A stretch of DNA of 64,000 nt from CALMEH01 sp964548225 (lineage in GTDB: Bacteria > Acidobacteriota > Blastocatellia > Pyrinomonadales > Pyrinomonadaceae). The number at the start of each line of letters is the position of its first letter. The first letter of the stretch is position 1. Under the pieces are notes generated by a model. It saw only the letters and a program-made list of their open reading frames with translations. It made no database searches and was not told the origin of the DNA. Below, piece by piece: positions 41,636 through 50,648 of this stretch. A program made the position numbers and the translations under genes. The stretch spans positions 62,001 through 126,000 of the forward strand of contig CAZJQP010000001.1 of the NCBI GenBank assembly GCA_964548225.1, given 5' to 3'.

Positions 41636-43387
41636 ATGAGAGAAAACAAAACAATCAGCAAATTGTTTAAGCTAAATGCTGTAACAGCGTTTTTGCTATT
41701 TATCGCGGCGGCGGCAAATGCACAGATTATTTATGATAACGGCGGTTTGGCAACGGGCGCGACATCGCGCTCAGGCGTTGCCGCACCAGCCGGAACACAA
41801 TGGAGCGAAGCTCAGAGCAACACAGGAGACACTTTAACCAGCAACACACTTGCCGGTGTCGGATGCCAAGTTATCGGAGCGGCGACAAATAATCGCTGTG
41901 CTGACGATTTTATTGTTCCGGTCGGCGAAACGTGGACGGTTTCATCCGTGGTAACTTTTGTGTATCAAACCGGCTTTGCGGGCGGAACAAGTCCGGTGGT
42001 CGGTTCAACATTAAGAATTTGGAGCGGATTTCCCGAAGCGCCGGGAAGCACGGTTGTTTTTGGCGATACAACAACCAATCGTTTGGCAAGTTCAACAAAC
42101 TCCAATCTATTTCGTGTTTTCAACACAACGACTCCGGCTCCGGGAACGGCTCCGGGAACAACACGCATTATTTGGCAAAATACGATTACCGTTTCACCGA
42201 GTGCGGTTTTGCCCGCCGGACATTATTGGGTTGACTTTCAAACCGATACCGGCGCGACAACGGGAAATTTTACGCCGACTGTAACAAACATAGGAACACG
42301 CGGCGCAATGGTTTATAACGCCGTTCAAAAAATCGGCGCGGCAGCGTTTTTGCCTATCGCAGAAGCAGGAAACCCGGCAGCGGCGGCAGATTATAATGTT
42401 GATTTTCCATTCAAACTTAACGGTTCGATTGCAGGAACTATTGGAACGCGCCGCTCAAGAACGGTGGATTTCAATGGCGATAACAAAACCGATTTCGCTG
42501 TTGCTCGTTCAGCCAATGGAACATCGCAAACCACTTGGTCAATTTTTAACAGTATGGGCGCAACCAGCGGTGCTGCTTGGGGCATAGGTGTCGGATTTGC
42601 CGGAGGCGACATTGCCACCCCGGAAGATTTTGACGGCGACGGCAAAACGGACATTGCCGTTTGGCGACCGGGCGCAGCTTTGACAGCAGCATTCTACATT
42701 TTGAACAGCGCAACCAATACAGTTACTATTTCGCAATTCGGACAAACCGGCGACGATCCGAGTGTTGTTGACGACTATGACGGCGATGGAAAAGCTGATG
42801 TTGCGGTTTATCGTCCCGGCGCACAAAGTTTCTTCTATTATCGCGGAACTCTAAGCAATCCGGGCGGAAACGTAACCTTTGTGCCTTGGGGCGTTACAGG
42901 TGACAAACCTGCACCGGGCGATTATGACGGTGATAGAAAAGCCGATTTTGCAGTTTTCCGTAATGAAGGAGGCGTGGCACGTCATTATCATTTGAGAACA
43001 ACACAAGGTTTCGTAACCGTTCTATTCGGATTGTTCACCGATAAATTTGCGGGCGGCGACTACGATGGCGACAACAAAACCGACCTTTGTATGGTCAGAG
43101 CCAACGGTTCAGTTTTTGATTGGTATATTTCCCGAAGCAGTGACGGTGTAACATTTACTACGGCATCACTGGGAGGTTTCGGAAATCCGACGACCGACGT
43201 TATCGTTCAAGGCGATTATGACGGCGATAACCGCACGGACTTCGGCGTTTGGAGAACTTCGGCAACGGACAACGGAGTTTTCTTCCTTGCTCCGACAAAC
43301 AGCGCGTTGAGCGGAACAAAATGGGGAAGCACGGGTGGCACTTTAACAACGCCTGATTATCCTGTGGCAAACTATAATGTTCACTAA
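41636..43387 (+). CDS. Secreted FG-GAP/VCBS-repeat protein
   Basis: A 583-aa protein with signal peptide (residues 1-30, cleavage after AANA). Residues 30-270 form a beta-rich domain. From residue 280 on, seven FG-GAP units of 40-46 residues carry DFDGDGKTDIAVWRPG, YDGDGKADVAVYRPG and similar calcium-binding D-x-D-G-D-G motifs. Exported, function unknown. AGGAGA lies 7 bases before the ATG. The repeats are close to those of the proteins at 6110 and 60851. Confidence 0.9.
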   Translation: MRENKTISKLFKLNAVTAFLLFIAAAANAQIIYDNGGLATGATSRSGVAAPAGTQWSEAQSNTGDTLTSNTLAGVGCQVIGAATNNRCADDFIVPVGETWTVSSVVTFVYQTGFAGGTSPVVGSTLRIWSGFPEAPGSTVVFGDTTTNRLASSTNSNLFRVFNTTTPAPGTAPGTTRIIWQNTITVSPSAVLPAGHYWVDFQTDTGATTGNFTPTVTNIGTRGAMVYNAVQKIGAAAFLPIAEAGNPAAAADYNVDFPFKLNGSIAGTIGTRRSRTVDFNGDNKTDFAVARSANGTSQTTWSIFNSMGATSGAAWGIGVGFAGGDIATPEDFDGDGKTDIAVWRPGAALTAAFYILNSATNTVTISQFGQTGDDPSVVDDYDGDGKADVAVYRPGAQSFFYYRGTLSNPGGNVTFVPWGVTGDKPAPGDYDGDRKADFAVFRNEGGVARHYHLRTTQGFVTVLFGLFTDKFAGGDYDGDNKTDLCMVRANGSVFDWYISRSSDGVTFTTASLGGFGNPTTDVIVQGDYDGDNRTDFGVWRTSATDNGVFFLAPTNSALSGTKWGSTGGTLTTPDYPVANYNVH

Positions 43388-43402
43388 CTTGATGATTTAA
43401 CT

Positions 43403-43445
43403 GAAAAATGCGCCTTCTGCATTTGGCAAAAGGCGCATTTTTTTT
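43403..43445. terminator. Bidirectional terminator
   Basis: AAAAATGCGCCTT at 43403-43415 pairs perfectly with AAGGCGCATTTTT at 43429-43441, followed by T. Between the FG-GAP gene and the convergent gene at 43461. Confidence 0.92.
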
Positions 43446-43460
43446 GTTTGTATTTTCCGT

Positions 43461-43994
43461 TTATTTACGGTCGGAATTGTTAATTTTCTTTATATCGAAG
43501 GTTCGCGCAATCGAATCTGTTTGATTGCGAATGGCACGAAGTTTGTCGCGTTCTCCTGTGAAGCGCAAAACATAGACGGTTGTATCATTTGCTTTAAGAA
43601 AGTAAAATCTGCCACTCATATTTCGTGCCGAGCGAATATATTCAAAATTGAAAACTCTGCCTGAAAGCGCACCGGCAAATTGCTCATCTTTACCGGCAAC
43701 GTAACCTTGCATAAATTTAAGTTTGTTTTCTTCTGCCACAATTGTTTCGGAAACGAGTTCGTCTGCTTTGACAGCTAATTTGCGGATTTCCAAAAATCCG
43801 TCCATTTTATCTCCATAGACGTATTCGACATTCGGATTTATTTCCGAAGGCGTTGCCGTCATTTTCCACGTTTCATTGGGCAAAATAAAAGTATATTCGA
43901 CATTTGCATCCAAAAAAGTTTTGGTTTGTGCCAAAATCGAAACTGCCATAAACGCACCGATAGCTAAAGAAAAGAAAAACTTGGATAATTTCAT
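43461..43994 (-). CDS. Secreted hypothetical protein (DcrB/PsbP-like fold possible)
   Basis: A 177-aa protein with a signal peptide (residues 1-22, ending SILAQ). The sequence ANVEYTFILPNETWKMTATPSE resembles the start of PsbP/DcrB-like lipocalin-type domains, and the pattern GRVFNFEY...FYFLKANDTTVYVLRFTG with a terminal SIARTFDI supports it. The family was not firmly recognised. Single gene, convergent with the FG-GAP gene; GCAGGAA serves as ribosome site. Confidence 0.8.
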   Translation of the reverse strand: MKLSKFFFSLAIGAFMAVSILAQTKTFLDANVEYTFILPNETWKMTATPSEINPNVEYVYGDKMDGFLEIRKLAVKADELVSETIVAEENKLKFMQGYVAGKDEQFAGALSGRVFNFEYIRSARNMSGRFYFLKANDTTVYVLRFTGERDKLRAIRNQTDSIARTFDIKKINNSDRK

Positions 43995-44217
43995 TTTTAT
44001 AAATTCCTGCTTCTCAAAATAAAGAATTATTCTAATCTATTTTTCGGAAAACCGCGATTTATTAGTTGATATTTGTTCGTTGTCGGTTGTCCGTTGAGAA
44101 TTGATTTAATTTTCTTAACAAATAGCAACGGACAAAAAATTTTCAGCTTTTTCAATTTTTCAAACGTCTAACTTAACGAACAGCGAAAGCGTTTATAAAT
44201 TTAAGAGGTAAATTGTA

Positions 44218-46143
44218 ATGATAAAAAAATTCTCTTTTTTGCAGAAAATAACGGCTTTTTTGATGATTTCGGCGATTGTTTGCCCGACGTTGGTTGCGGC
44301 GAGAATTGCGGACTCGAAAAACGGCAAAAAATCGCTTACGGAAACGCAGAAAATCATTCACGTTCTTAATCGTTTGGGATTTGGTGTGCGTCCGGGTGAT
44401 GTTGAAAAAGTTAAATCAATCGGGATTGACAAATACATCGAACAACAATTAAATTCGGCTTCGATAAACGATTCGATTGCCGATGAAAAAGTAAAAAATC
44501 TTCCGGTTTTGAAGATGTCAAACGAAGAACTTTTTGCAAAATATCCGAATCCGGGTGCGGTAATGACAGCGGTCGCCCAGAAAAATGGTTTGCAACGCGA
44601 CGATTTGATGGGAATTCGTCCGAATCAAAATCAAAATACGGATGAGATGAAAGAAAATCAGATGAGCGAAGCCGACCGCCGCAAATACCAACAGGAAATC
44701 GCTGAAATGTATCGCAAATACAATCTCGGTCGCCCAAATCAAATTACGCAACAACTTATTGCTTCAAGGCTTCTTCGGGCAACTTATTCCGAACGCCAAC
44801 TGCAAGAAGTTATGGTTGATTTTTGGTCAAATCATTTCAACGTCTATGCGAACAAAGCCGCGACGCGCTGGTTTTTACCCGAATATGACCGCGACGTGAT
44901 TCGCCCGAACGCGCTCGGAAATTTCAAAGATTTGTTGTTGGCGACAGCCAAAAGTCCGGCGATGCTTTTTTATCTCGACAATTTTCAGTCAATCTCGCCG
45001 AACGCCAATAACAATAATTTGGCAAATAATAATCGGCGACGCAATCGTTTGATGCAAAATCAGCAACAGCAACAGCGACAGCAACGCGGAATTAACGAAA
45101 ATTATGCCCGCGAAATTATGGAACTTCACACACTCGGTGTTGACGGCGGTTATACTCAAGAAGACATCCGCGAAGTTGCCCGCGCTTTGACAGGCTGGAC
45201 GATTATTGATGCTCGCGGGTATCGTCGCGCCTTTGCGGCAATGGCGAACGGCACGACTGACCGCCGCGCCGAGCGCTTGATGCGCCAAGCCGGAATTCCT
45301 TTGGACACTCCGAGCGGCACGTTTTATTTCAACGAAAATTGGCACGACAAAGGCGAAAAAGTTGTGCTTGGGCAAAAAATCAACGAAGGCGGAATGAAAG
45401 ATGGCTTAAAAGTTATCGAAATTCTCGTAAATCATCCTTCGACAGCAAAATTTATCGCCCGAAAACTTGCGGTCAAATTTGTTTCCGATACACCAAGCGA
45501 AAAACTCGTAAATCGCGTTGCAGAAGCATTTACGAAATCGAAAGGCGACATAAAAACAACGCTTCGCACACTTTTTACGAGCGAAGAATTTTTCGCGGCA
45601 GAAAATTATCGCGCCAAAATCAAAACTCCGTTTGAATTATTGGTCAGTTCTTTGAGAACACTCGGCGCAGACACGAACGGCGGACAAGTTCAGTCGCTTT
45701 TAAGCAAAATGGGCGAACAGCTTTACGGTTATCAAGCTCCGACCGGTTATCCTGATACGGCGGAAGATTGGGTAAATACGGGTGCATTGCTTGAGAGAAT
45801 GAATTTTGCCGTCGCGCTTTCAAGCAATCAAATTCCTGGCACACGGGTTGATTTAAGGAAATTTGAAGCCAAAGAAAAATCGCAAATTTTGGAAAATTCT
45901 CTTGCGGCGATTCTTCAGGGCGAAGTCAATCCGAACACAAAACAGACGCTTTTGAAACAAATCGAACAGCCGCTGATTCAAACAAAATTGGATTCGGATA
46001 TGGATGATGACGATGGCGAAATGATGCAGGGGGGCGGACAAAATCGCCAAAATCGAACTCGTTTGCTCCCGCCGAGCGGCAACGCTGAAGTTTTCAAAAT
46101 CATCGGTTTAATTTTGGGTTCGCCCGATTTTCAACGGCAGTAA
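44218..46143 (+). CDS. Exported DUF1800 protein
   Basis: A 641-aa protein with signal peptide (cleavage near VAARI). DUF1800 signatures are clear: IIHVLNRLGFGVRPGDVEKVKSIGIDKYI, MVDFWSNHFNV, NENYARELMELHTLGVDGGYTQEDI (with I for L), EVARALTGWTI, WHDKGEKVVLGQ and FIARKLAVKFVSDTPS. A Gln/Asn-rich stretch lies near residues 262-295 and a second near 600. Pairs with a DUF1501 protein encoded 160 bp downstream, as is usual; the two are thought to act together in the envelope, role unknown. Confidence 0.93.
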   Translation: MIKKFSFLQKITAFLMISAIVCPTLVAARIADSKNGKKSLTETQKIIHVLNRLGFGVRPGDVEKVKSIGIDKYIEQQLNSASINDSIADEKVKNLPVLKMSNEELFAKYPNPGAVMTAVAQKNGLQRDDLMGIRPNQNQNTDEMKENQMSEADRRKYQQEIAEMYRKYNLGRPNQITQQLIASRLLRATYSERQLQEVMVDFWSNHFNVYANKAATRWFLPEYDRDVIRPNALGNFKDLLLATAKSPAMLFYLDNFQSISPNANNNNLANNNRRRNRLMQNQQQQQRQQRGINENYAREIMELHTLGVDGGYTQEDIREVARALTGWTIIDARGYRRAFAAMANGTTDRRAERLMRQAGIPLDTPSGTFYFNENWHDKGEKVVLGQKINEGGMKDGLKVIEILVNHPSTAKFIARKLAVKFVSDTPSEKLVNRVAEAFTKSKGDIKTTLRTLFTSEEFFAAENYRAKIKTPFELLVSSLRTLGADTNGGQVQSLLSKMGEQLYGYQAPTGYPDTAEDWVNTGALLERMNFAVALSSNQIPGTRVDLRKFEAKEKSQILENSLAAILQGEVNPNTKQTLLKQIEQPLIQTKLDSDMDDDDGEMMQGGGQNRQNRTRLLPPSGNAEVFKIIGLILGSPDFQRQ

Positions 46144-46147
46144 AAAA

Positions 46148-46283
46148 GTTTTGAGTTCCGTCTTCAGGCGGCAACCGCCAGCGAAGCGAAGTGGTTTTGG
46201 TTAATCTCAAATGAATCCAACATTCACTAAATTTCTGCTTTGCTTCGCTGGCAGAAATGCCGACTGAAGTCGGGACTCAAAAC
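46148..46283. repeat. REP-like inverted-repeat element, copy 3
   Basis: Left GTTTTGAGTT then CCGTC-TTCA-GGCGG; right CCGAC-TGAA-GTCGG then GACTCAAAAC. Inside: AACCGCCAGCGAAGCGAAGTGGTT and CTGCTTTGCTTCGCTGGCAG hairpins. Lies between the DUF1800 and DUF1501 genes. Confidence 0.85.
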
Positions 46284-46302
46284 AAAGTGAGGTATTAAAA
46301 TT

Positions 46303-47574
46303 ATGGACAGAAGATATTTTTTAAAATCATCAGGAATCGCTCTCGCAAGCTACGGTTTGATGTCGGTTGCGCCACGCTTTTTGCATCAATTTGCGAACGC
46401 ACAGACCTTAACCAAAGGTTACGGCAAAAAGAAAACGCTTATCACGATTTTCCAACGCGGTGCAGTTGACGGTCTGAATATGGTTGTGCCGTTCGGCGAA
46501 AGCGAATATTACAACATTCGCCCCGGAATTGCAGTTCCGAAGCCGAATCAAACAAACGGCGCAATTGATTTGGACGGTTTTTTCGGACTTCATCCGTCGC
46601 TCAAACCGTTTGAAACTTTCTGGAAAAACAAGCAGCTAGCCGTGATTCATTCGGTCGGTTCGCCGGACAATACTCGCTCGCATTTCGACGCGCAAGATTA
46701 TATGGAAGCCGGAACTCCCGGAATTAAATCAACCCGCGACGGTTGGTTAAATCGCACGTTGCAAGCAACGCAAAGCGAAAAAGATTCGCCGTTTCGCGCC
46801 GTGGCGATGGGTGGACAAACGCCGCGCAGTTTGGTCGGACGCGCTCCGAGGATTGTGATGACTAATCTCGCCGATTTTTCGATTCGCGCCGGCGAATATA
46901 CGAAATCTGTTTCGGGCGGTTTTGAAGACCTTTATCAAAACAACGCCAAAGATTCTTTGAATGAGAAAGGCGAAGAAACTTTTGAAGCTGTGAATTTTTT
47001 GAAAACTGCAAATCCGGCAAAATATAAAACTGAAAACGGCGCAGTTTATCCGAATTCGTCTTTTGGGCGTTCACTTCAACAAATCGCACAGCTTATAAAA
47101 GCCGGAGTCGGGCTTGAAGTTGCTTTTACCGATACAGGCAACGAACTTCGTTGGGACACACACGCCAACCAAGGCGGCGCACGCGGACAACTTGCTAATT
47201 ATCTGCGTGACTTCGGTGCGGGAATTACCGCTTTTACAACTGATTTGGGAACCAGAATGGATGATGTCGTAATTTTAACAATGTCCGAATTCGGCAGAAC
47301 AGCCCGCCAAAACGGTTCGGGCGGCACGGATCACGGACACGGAAACGCGATGTTCGTTCTTGGAAATTCGGTCAAAGGCGGCAAAGTTTATGCAGATTGG
47401 AAAGGTTTGAAATCGAGCCAATTAAACGACGGGCGTGATTTAGCCGTTACAACCGATTTCCGCGATATTTTAGGCGAAATTGCTTATAAGCATCTTGGAA
47501 ATAAAGACTTGAAAAAACTGTTTCCGAATTATTCGGAGGCTTCAACCGCAAAATTTAAGGGAATTTTGAGTTGA
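46303..47574 (+). CDS. Exported DUF1501 protein
   Basis: A 423-aa protein with a Tat-like leader (DRRYFLKSSGIALASYG). DUF1501 hallmarks: LITIFQRGAVDGLNMVVPFGE, LHPSLKPFETFWKNKQLAVIHSVGSPDNTRSHFDAQDYME, DTHANQGGARGQLANYLRDF, VVILTMSEFGRTARQNGSGGTDHGHGNAMFVLG. The fold is that of alkaline-phosphatase/sulfatase-like enzymes with a putative metal site (HFD, DHGHG). Function unknown; partner of the DUF1800 protein. Confidence 0.93.
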   Translation: MDRRYFLKSSGIALASYGLMSVAPRFLHQFANAQTLTKGYGKKKTLITIFQRGAVDGLNMVVPFGESEYYNIRPGIAVPKPNQTNGAIDLDGFFGLHPSLKPFETFWKNKQLAVIHSVGSPDNTRSHFDAQDYMEAGTPGIKSTRDGWLNRTLQATQSEKDSPFRAVAMGGQTPRSLVGRAPRIVMTNLADFSIRAGEYTKSVSGGFEDLYQNNAKDSLNEKGEETFEAVNFLKTANPAKYKTENGAVYPNSSFGRSLQQIAQLIKAGVGLEVAFTDTGNELRWDTHANQGGARGQLANYLRDFGAGITAFTTDLGTRMDDVVILTMSEFGRTARQNGSGGTDHGHGNAMFVLGNSVKGGKVYADWKGLKSSQLNDGRDLAVTTDFRDILGEIAYKHLGNKDLKKLFPNYSEASTAKFKGILS

Positions 47575-47591
47575 CTTTTCATTCAATCAAT

Positions 47592-47634
47592 CAAAAGCCG
47601 ATGTTCATTTTTTTGAACGTCGGCTTTTGGTTTT
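47592..47634 (+). terminator. Terminator after the DUF1501 gene
   Basis: CAAAAGCCGATGTTC at 47592-47606 pairs with GAACGTCGGCTTTTG at 47615-47629 (one G-T pair), followed by GTTTTG. Confidence 0.85.
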
Positions 47635-47671
47635 GAGTCCTATTTTTAATTGAAACTCAGAACCAAATAAT

Positions 47672-47702
47672 AAAAGCGCAACTTTTTGGCAGTCGCGCTT
47701 TT
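47672..47702 (-). terminator. Terminator-like hairpin of the CxxC protein gene
   Basis: AAAAGCGC and GCGCTTTT arms at the two ends with an imperfect inner stem; on the reverse strand it is followed by TTATTATTT and lies about 40 bases after the stop of the gene at 47741. Confidence 0.55.
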
Positions 47703-47740
47703 GCTGGAGTAACTAGCAGGTTTGGGGACGGGGTTTGTCA

Positions 47741-48004
47741 TCACTCGCTGACTGCAAGCGATATTGCTGGGGGATAATGAAAAGACCCGAAAGTCTTTAA
47801 AGTCTGTGTGTCAAAATGTTTGCGTGCGCCGCAGTCCAAACAGACACGATAAGATTCTTTTACATTAATTGTGAACGGGCGGCTCAGATGTTTGTGCCAG
47901 CAACCGAACACTTTTCCGAATAAACCGATTTTTGCACCAAATGCGCCTTGTGTGCGGTTGATTTCAGTTTGTGCGATATAATTTTGCTCTAAAGTTCTTT
48001 GCAT
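47741..48004 (-). CDS. Small conserved CxxC protein
   Basis: An 87-aa soluble protein starting MQRTLEQNYIA. Its C-terminal half holds a compact motif: GCWHKHLSRPFT, then SYRVCLDCGARKHFD and GSFHYPP. The Cys/His residues (GCWH, CLDC) could bind one zinc ion. The start at 48004 is chosen because GAGGAAAA precedes it; a longer frame to 48046 lacks this. I recognise the arrangement as a recurring small acidobacterial-type protein but cannot name a function. Confidence 0.75.
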   Translation of the reverse strand: MQRTLEQNYIAQTEINRTQGAFGAKIGLFGKVFGCWHKHLSRPFTINVKESYRVCLDCGARKHFDTQTLKTFGSFHYPPAISLAVSE

Positions 48005-48194
48005 TTTTATTTTCCTCTTCGCATTATTTTTAAATGCGTCATTCACAATTTTTAAGACGCATCGTGGGAAGAGTTTTGCAGTTTATTTGATGAAAATTTC
48101 TTTCAATGGTTTGCCTTTTCCTTCTTCCATACTTTTGATAATTCCTTTATTTCGCTAAAATCTTCCTTAAAGATTCAGATAAAATCGAAAAACT

Positions 48195-49418
48195 ATGCCG
48201 AAAAATATATTAAAAAAATTGTCGTTTCTCCTAATAATTCTTGTTTTTGCTTTTCCCGTCTGCGCGTGGGACGACGTAGGACATAAATTAACCGGCTTTG
48301 TTGCCTGGCAAACGATGTCGCCGGATGTGCGCGAAAAGGTCATAAAAATTTTGCGAAGCGCACCCGAAGATTCTGATTTAGCCGCGCTTTATCCAACAGG
48401 TTCACGTTCTGAAGAAGCAAAAAATCTCGAATTTTTTATGATTGCAACATATTGGTCGGATATTGTCCGCGATCGTGATTTTAAGGTTCGGCAGGAAAAG
48501 TATCATCACGGCACTTGGCATTATTCCGATACGTTTTGGGCGCAGGAAAACAATCAGGTAAAAATTCTCGAAAATCCCAAAGAAGACGGCGGCAAGGCGG
48601 TTGAAAAATTGTTTGAATTCGACAAAGTTTTAAAGGATGGAAATGCTTCAAACTCCGATAAAGCGATTGCGTTGGCATGGGGTTTGCATCTCGGCGGCGA
48701 CATTCATCAACCTCTTCATACTTCAGCGCGTGTTACCGAATTTGAGCCGAAAGGCGACCAAGGCGGAAATACTTTTTCGCTTACGCCGAAAGATACGCCG
48801 CGCAATCAACAAGTAAATCTGCATTGGTATTGGGATTCGATTGTAATGCGAAGCGTGGCAAGAAAAAACGATGCTTGTGATGCAGATTATCTTGCGCCGA
48901 TTGGCAAACAAATGATGAAAAATTATCCGCTTGCAAAATCAAAAGATTCATTAAGTCTTGGAAAATTTGATGTTTGGCAACAGGAAAGTTTTAAGATTGC
49001 GACAACCGAGCTTTTTCCCGCAACCTTGATTCGTTTCCAAATGCCGACAGAAAATTACAAGAAAAACGCTTATAAAATCGCCGAAAAACAAATTTCTCTC
49101 GCAGGTTATCGGCTCGGCGCAATGCTCAATCAAATTTTCGGCGCAAATCAAACAACAGCACAAACTCCGCCGTGCAAAATCATTCGCCGTGTGATGTATC
49201 CGGTTTCAAAAACCAACGACGGCAACCAAAAATTAGAAATCGGTTTGCTCAATCTTTGCCCTGCAAACAAAGGAATGGTGTCGCGTCCGATGATGGGAAT
49301 GATGATCAACGGCAAAATAGAAATGTTTGAATACGATGTTGAAAAAGTGTTCAAAACCGAAAAAGAAGCCCGTGATTACGCCGCGCAAAATAATATTACC
49401 GATATTGCAATAAATTAA
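48195..49418 (+). CDS. Secreted S1/P1-type zinc nuclease
   Basis: A 407-aa protein whose signal peptide ends just before W25, the mature N-terminal Trp that itself binds zinc in S1/P1 nucleases. Zinc ligands are in WDDVGHKL, YHHGTWHYSD, GLHLGGDIHQPLHTS and NLHWYWDS. It cleaves single-stranded nucleic acids and removes 3'-phosphates, supplying nucleotides or phosphate outside the cell. The last 100 residues (CKIIRRVMYPVS...) are an extension beyond the usual 270-300-aa nuclease, family not recognised. Confidence 0.92.
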   Translation: MPKNILKKLSFLLIILVFAFPVCAWDDVGHKLTGFVAWQTMSPDVREKVIKILRSAPEDSDLAALYPTGSRSEEAKNLEFFMIATYWSDIVRDRDFKVRQEKYHHGTWHYSDTFWAQENNQVKILENPKEDGGKAVEKLFEFDKVLKDGNASNSDKAIALAWGLHLGGDIHQPLHTSARVTEFEPKGDQGGNTFSLTPKDTPRNQQVNLHWYWDSIVMRSVARKNDACDADYLAPIGKQMMKNYPLAKSKDSLSLGKFDVWQQESFKIATTELFPATLIRFQMPTENYKKNAYKIAEKQISLAGYRLGAMLNQIFGANQTTAQTPPCKIIRRVMYPVSKTNDGNQKLEIGLLNLCPANKGMVSRPMMGMMINGKIEMFEYDVEKVFKTEKEARDYAAQNNITDIAIN

Positions 49419-49424
49419 GATTTT

Positions 49425-49485
49425 GCAGAAATACGCAAGGAGTAAGTGCGAAAGATTAACCCACTTAATTTGTGCGTGTTTCTGC
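49425..49485. repeat. Intercistronic hairpin between nuclease and M20 genes
   Basis: GCAGAAATACGCA at 49425-49437 pairs with TGCGTGTTTCTGC at 49473-49485, with one non-Watson-Crick position; inner AAGTG/CACTT words also match. No T-run follows, so more likely a structural element than a terminator. Confidence 0.6.
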
Positions 49486-49494
49486 GCCAACTAA

Positions 49495-50643
49495 ATGAAT
49501 CCGCAAAAACTACTCGAATATTTCACAAACCACCGCGATAAAATCGTTAATTCGATAGTCGAATTTGTCGAAATCGAATCGCCGTCATTTGACATTTCGG
49601 GAAGCCGAAATGTCGCTGATTTTCTCGAAAACGAAGCACGAAACATCTCCAACGATTTTCAAATCGAACGAATTTTTGCCGAAAATTACGGCGAACATTT
49701 TATCCTTCGCACCAAATCCGAAATTCCGAATCCGAAATCCCAAATTCTTTTGCTTGGACACACGGACACGGTTCATCCGCGAGGAACAAAAACGCGAAAC
49801 CCGACGCGCATCGAAGACGGAAAACTTTACGGTTGCGGCACTTTTGATATGAAAGCCAACGTCGTTTTGATGTTTGAAATTCTTCGATTTTTTAAAGAAT
49901 TTAATCTTGAACCGGCGCGACCGATTACAATTTTATTGAGTTGCGATGAAGAAGTCGGAAGTTTTACAGGGCGTGAAGTTGTTGAGCGCGAAGCCTTAAA
50001 ATCAGAATTTTGTTTAGTGTTTGAACCGTCAATCAACGGCAAAGTAAAAACCGGCAGAAAAGGCACGGGAATGTTCACTTTGAAAGCGCACGGAATTCCC
50101 GCACACGCCGGACTCGAACCCGAAAAAGGCGCGTCTGCCGTTTTAGAAATTTCGCGTCAGGTCGAAAAATTACATACGTTAAATAATTTACAAATCGGCA
50201 CGACGGTCAATGTCTGCACAATTTCGGGCGGCACAACAACAAACGTAATTCCGTCTGAAGCGGAATGTTCGGTTGATGTCCGATTTACGTCAATGGCAGA
50301 AGCCGAACGCATCGAAGACGAAATCCGAAATCTGAAATCCTTTGATGAAAGAGTTTCGCTTGAACTTCTCGGCGCAATCAACCGTCCACCGCTCGAACGA
50401 AACGAAAATGTTATAAATCTTTACGAAAAAGCTAGAAAAATCGCAATCGAATTCGATTACGAACTCGGCGAAGTGCAAGTCGGCGGTGCGTCTGACGGCA
50501 ATTTTGTCGGAGCTTTGGGCGTTCCGGTTCTCGACGGTTTAGGACTTTCCGGTGCGGGCGCACACACGCTCGAAGAATTCGTTTTTGTCGAAGATATTCC
50601 GCGCCGCGCCGCATTAATTGCGAATCTTCTGCTTGCTGATTAA
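49495..50643 (+). CDS. M20-family zinc carboxypeptidase/deacylase
   Basis: A 382-aa cytoplasmic enzyme. Zinc ligands: H89 and D91-region in LLLGHTDTVHP, D118 in GCGTFDMKANV, catalytic E152 in SCDEEVGS, and a C-terminal His in GAHTLEEFV. A dimerisation domain spans about 180-290 (KTGRKGTGMFTLKAHG). This is the glutamate carboxypeptidase (CPG2)-like branch, which removes C-terminal glutamate or N-acyl groups. Residues 74-84 (KSEIPNPKSQI) are encoded by AAATCC-type repeat words. First gene of a four-gene run with spacings of 5, 1 and 16 bp. Confidence 0.92.
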   Translation: MNPQKLLEYFTNHRDKIVNSIVEFVEIESPSFDISGSRNVADFLENEARNISNDFQIERIFAENYGEHFILRTKSEIPNPKSQILLLGHTDTVHPRGTKTRNPTRIEDGKLYGCGTFDMKANVVLMFEILRFFKEFNLEPARPITILLSCDEEVGSFTGREVVEREALKSEFCLVFEPSINGKVKTGRKGTGMFTLKAHGIPAHAGLEPEKGASAVLEISRQVEKLHTLNNLQIGTTVNVCTISGGTTTNVIPSEAECSVDVRFTSMAEAERIEDEIRNLKSFDERVSLELLGAINRPPLERNENVINLYEKARKIAIEFDYELGEVQVGGASDGNFVGALGVPVLDGLGLSGAGAHTLEEFVFVEDIPRRAALIANLLLAD

Positions 50644-50648
50644 AAATT

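Noticed and set aside
47575..47740. A tRNA or other structured RNA
   Set aside because: Only two terminator-like hairpins for the convergent genes are seen; no cloverleaf or CCA end.
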